NCBI RefSeq assembly: GCF_003576645.1
Contig: NC_044918.1
Span: forward strand, 29,264,660 to 29,328,659
Direction: 5' to 3'
DNA length: 64,000 nt
From: Ipomoea triloba
Taxonomy: Eukaryota; Streptophyta; Magnoliopsida; Solanales; Convolvulaceae
Part shown: piece after piece, positions 61,301-64,000 of the stretch
Position numbering within the stretch: the stretch's first letter is position 1
Layout: every line of letters begins with the position of its first letter
Program-made: the position numbers and the translations under genes
Notes under the pieces: model-generated
What the model was told of the DNA's origin: nothing
Seen by the model: the letters and a program-made list of their open reading frames with translations, nothing else
The model's database searches: none

Positions 61301-61930
61301 ACAAGTATAGTATTAAATGTCTTGAGAAATATCAGTAGCACGATATAGAATTGTTCATATACTACCGTGTAGGGGTCAAAAAATGAAATGACTGCTTTAA
61401 TAAAATAATTGACTACAATAGTGAATAAGAGTATTCAATTAAGAAATGAAGCGAAAATAATTATAAAAATTCAAAATTTAAGTCATTTCACAAGAATAAT
61501 CCACAAAAGAAGTGTTATTTCACAAGTATAGACGTATAAAATTAAATGTCTTGAGAAATATCAGTAGCACGATATAGAATTGTGACTATACTACTGTGTA
61601 TGAAATGACCGCTTCAATAAAATGATTGATTACAATAGTGAATAATAATATTCAATTAAGAAATGAAACGAAAATAATTATAAAAATTCAAAATTTAAGT
61701 CATTTCACAAGAATAATCCACAAGGAAACCTACAAAAGAAGTGTCATTTCACAAATATAGTATTAAATATCAGTAACACATAAATTTCACTATACTAGTG
61801 TAAGGGCAAAAAATGAAATGACGCTTTAATAAAATGATTAATTACAATAGTGAATAAGAGTATTCAATTAAGAAATGAAAACGAATATAATTCTAAAAAT
61901 CCGCAAATTTAAGTCATTTTAGAAGAATAA
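61300..61930. repeat. Three-unit tandem array, about 200-230 bp each
   Basis: Each unit contains the order agtattaaat, ccgtgtaggggt-like, aaatgaaatgac, tacaatagtgaataa, ttcaattaagaaatgaa and taagtcatttcacaagaata. Units start near 61305, 61535 and 61755, and the third is shortened. No coding capacity. Confidence 0.85.
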
Positions 61931-62069
61931 TCCCTCTAATAACATTCCCTTTTTATAGATTTTCCCTGTTCCAAAAGATCATGTCATTTCCCAGGTGAGA
62001 CCCAAATAGTCAATAGTGACGTATACAAGGGCATATCCGCATATGGTTTTATATACTCCACTAAAAACC

Positions 62070-62100
<31 letters not shown>

Positions 62101-62140
62101 CAAAAAATAGTCCCACAGGCATCCCAGAATTGTCACACCA

Positions 62141-63108
62141 CTACTTCTGAAATGAAATGGAATAGGATCCTGTATTTGGATCTTTGACAGCTTTGAAGTT
62201 GTCGACACTCATCCCAAATTTCCCCAAAATGGAGTTTCCCATGTCTTTCAGCTTCCCTGCACAAACATCAAAATGATTACATCAACTTCATTTTACAAGA
62301 CAAAATCAGAATTTTACAGACAGAAAAAAAAAACATACAATAAAACAAAAATTGGTATCAGCCCACTTGCTCAGTTTTTACTTGTTTTTTTTAACAGAGA
62401 CCTCCATTACACAGATACAGGATGTTACGCAAACAACATAAAACTAGAGAGGAAGCCAATTCATTACCAACTGTCATAGACAGGATGGTATGGTAGCAGC
62501 ATCATTTAATTAGTACTTGTATTTTTTGAAAAATAGTACCGAGGTAGTAATACAAATGAGGAGATATTTAAAGCTCACCAATCATTTCTTCCTTCATCTT
62601 TTCACGCTTTTCATCTGCCAGTGGTTTCAAACGAACAATTGCTCTTCTAGCTTGATCATGTGAAGGTTCCAACTCCAAGATTTTTGTCATGTCTATAAGA
62701 GGATACAACATAAGAAGCATTTTATCTTATAAATAAAATAGTCAATTATGAAACTAAAGGATTTGCAACACCAATTTCAAGCATGCGGATGCTTGTCAGG
62801 GGCAATCTTGGCCTATTCTGGTGTGTTAGGAGGAAGGGGAAAATGTGAATATCAGCTAATGTTACCAATATCAGAGGAAAAATATGAATTCAATATAACA
62901 TCAATCAAAGGAACTCTAATAAATGGAAATGTCCTTGGAGATAAAATAATACTCCCTAGCAGAATGAAATGTATTATTCACCTTTGATAGCCTCATCATA
63001 ATGTTCAAGCTTTTCATTTGTCTCTGCCCTTCTAAGCAATGCTTTGACATATGTAGGATTTAGTTCTAACGCCTTGGTGCATTCATTGATTGTCTCTGTA
63101 TATTTTCC
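62141..63108 (-). CDS. TPR protein of the TTC1 type, 3' part only
   Basis: The last three exons on the minus strand are 62982-63108, 62579-62692 and 62141-62256, with GT-AG borders; the stop is TAG at 62141-62143. The first visible exon encodes one TPR-type helix pair, KYTETINECTKALELNPTYVKALLRRAETNEKLEHYDEAIK, with the usual Ala, Leu and Pro positions. The next continues with a charged segment, DEKREKMKEEMIG. The last gives KLKDMGNSILGKFGMSVDNF and then DPNTGSYSISF, the C-terminal signature of plant TTC1-like proteins. TPR proteins of this group are thought to bind Hsp90/Hsp70 tails or small GTPases; the role here is inferred. The upstream intron runs at least 890 bases to the window edge, so the N-terminal exons lie outside. 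Confidence 0.9.
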
Positions 63109-64000
63109 CTGTGAATTAGAAAACATTATTTCTAGAACACAAGTCAAGCGTTAAATTGAGAAATAGTTAACGAACACATGAAATGGCAGCTTGAAGTTAC
63201 TTGGGAAAAACTTCACTTGTATAGAAGATTGTGTAAAAGTCAATAATGATTGTTTCTCACATCATCACTCATGTTGGGTTTGGAACACTGGATTTTCATA
63301 AGCTCACTGATAGTGCCCAAGTTGGTCAAATCAAGCATATGCAAAGATGTTTTTGAGGTATTGGTAGGATTTTCATAAGCTCACTGGTAGTGCCTAAGTT
63401 GCTCAAATCAAAGGCATGCAAAGAGTCAATGTTTTTGAGGAATTGGTTGCAATACATTTTGTTGTCCCGAGACCCTAGAAAGTAGTGTTCTAACAGCTGT
63501 TCTTGGTTAAATTGTTTACTTATTTACCTATGATTCCTATCCCTAGGATTACTTTTCTATCTTTGTTGCATAGGAATGAAAACAAGACTAATTTCAAAAG
63601 GTTAGGCCCAGAACATGGCAACTAAAAATAATAACATATGTATAACAAAGTTAAAGAAATGACCTCTTCAGTAATGAGCATTTTCTAGCTTTCAAACACT
63701 TCAAAAGAATAAAATTTTGAAGGATTTTGGCTTTATACCAACTGCAGAACACTAATGATACATTAAGCAGAAAAATATCCTAAAAACTCTCACACAAAAA
63801 AAAACCTAAAAAGTCAACCTTTTTCAGAACTACTCTTCCCATCTCTTTTCTGTTCCAATAAGCCATTTCAGAGGAACAATGGGAAACATCCAATAATAGG
63901 CAGAAAATGAAGATTCAAAGATCACCTCAACTTCATTTCTTCCTATGAAATTCTGCATAATTCAGACTCAACTGACTGCAGAGTAGATTGCGAAAGAGAT
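63109..64000. other. Intron of the TTC1-like gene, with an imperfect tandem repeat
   Basis: No further exon of the TPR gene is recognised up to the window edge. At about 63285-63440 a block with gattttcataagctcactg and tgtttttgagg occurs twice, diverged. Confidence 0.6.

Noticed and set aside
1..64000. A gene cluster or defence-type system formed by the host genes
   Set aside because: The genes are unrelated single-copy housekeeping genes in mixed orientation with kilobases of transposon DNA between them, which is normal for plant chromosomes.

Overview
This window is nuclear DNA from a flowering plant, probably a eudicot; the species cannot be fixed from the sequence. The reasons are AT-rich, intron-dense genes with GT-AG splice sites, plant-type orthologues (an ATG18 with an FRRG motif, RPA32, a cytosolic glucose-6-phosphate 1-epimerase, SND2/TMEM208), plant Helitrons, and hAT, Mutator-like, Stowaway and Tourist elements. 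It is a draft assembly: single N bases at 1082, 3127 and 43455 mark joins, and sequence is repeated across those joins.

Layout. 1-5257: three near-identical copies of one AT-rich intergenic segment carrying nested MITEs and a GC-rich LTR fragment; the segment is related to the RPA2 3' flank at 42134-43025. 5259-5640 and 8518-8880: a duplicated unique fragment. 5654-7520: a partial ATG18 duplicate. 9965-13789: a decayed Helitron with a broken Rep/helicase gene and a nested Mutator-like element. 15039-19484 (-): glucose-6-phosphate 1-epimerase, 8 exons. 20895-26241: non-autonomous Helitrons in both orientations with a hAT element inside. About 26350-33350: GC-richer LTR-retrotransposon debris with a 51-bp minisatellite, a Gypsy-type primer binding site and a Copia reverse transcriptase fragment. 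35847-37207: a hAT element. 38968-41950 (+): RPA2, 10 exons. 43456-45273: assembly repeat of the RPA2 3' end. 45405-53503 (+): ATG18, 11 exons, with a hAT element in intron 4. 53888-54813: another hAT element. 55381-59333 (-): SND2/TMEM208, 5 exons. 59641-60420: a Mutator-like element. 62141 to beyond the right edge (-): the 3' part of a TPR (TTC1-like) gene.

The host genes are unrelated housekeeping functions (DNA replication and repair, autophagy, ER protein targeting, sugar-phosphate epimerisation, TPR co-chaperone) and show no sign of acting as a unit. Most of the window is transposon-derived. I did not find a new biological system. The most informative material is transposon nesting with exact target-site duplications and empty sites, a local segmental duplication involving ATG18, and repeat patterns that look like assembly errors.
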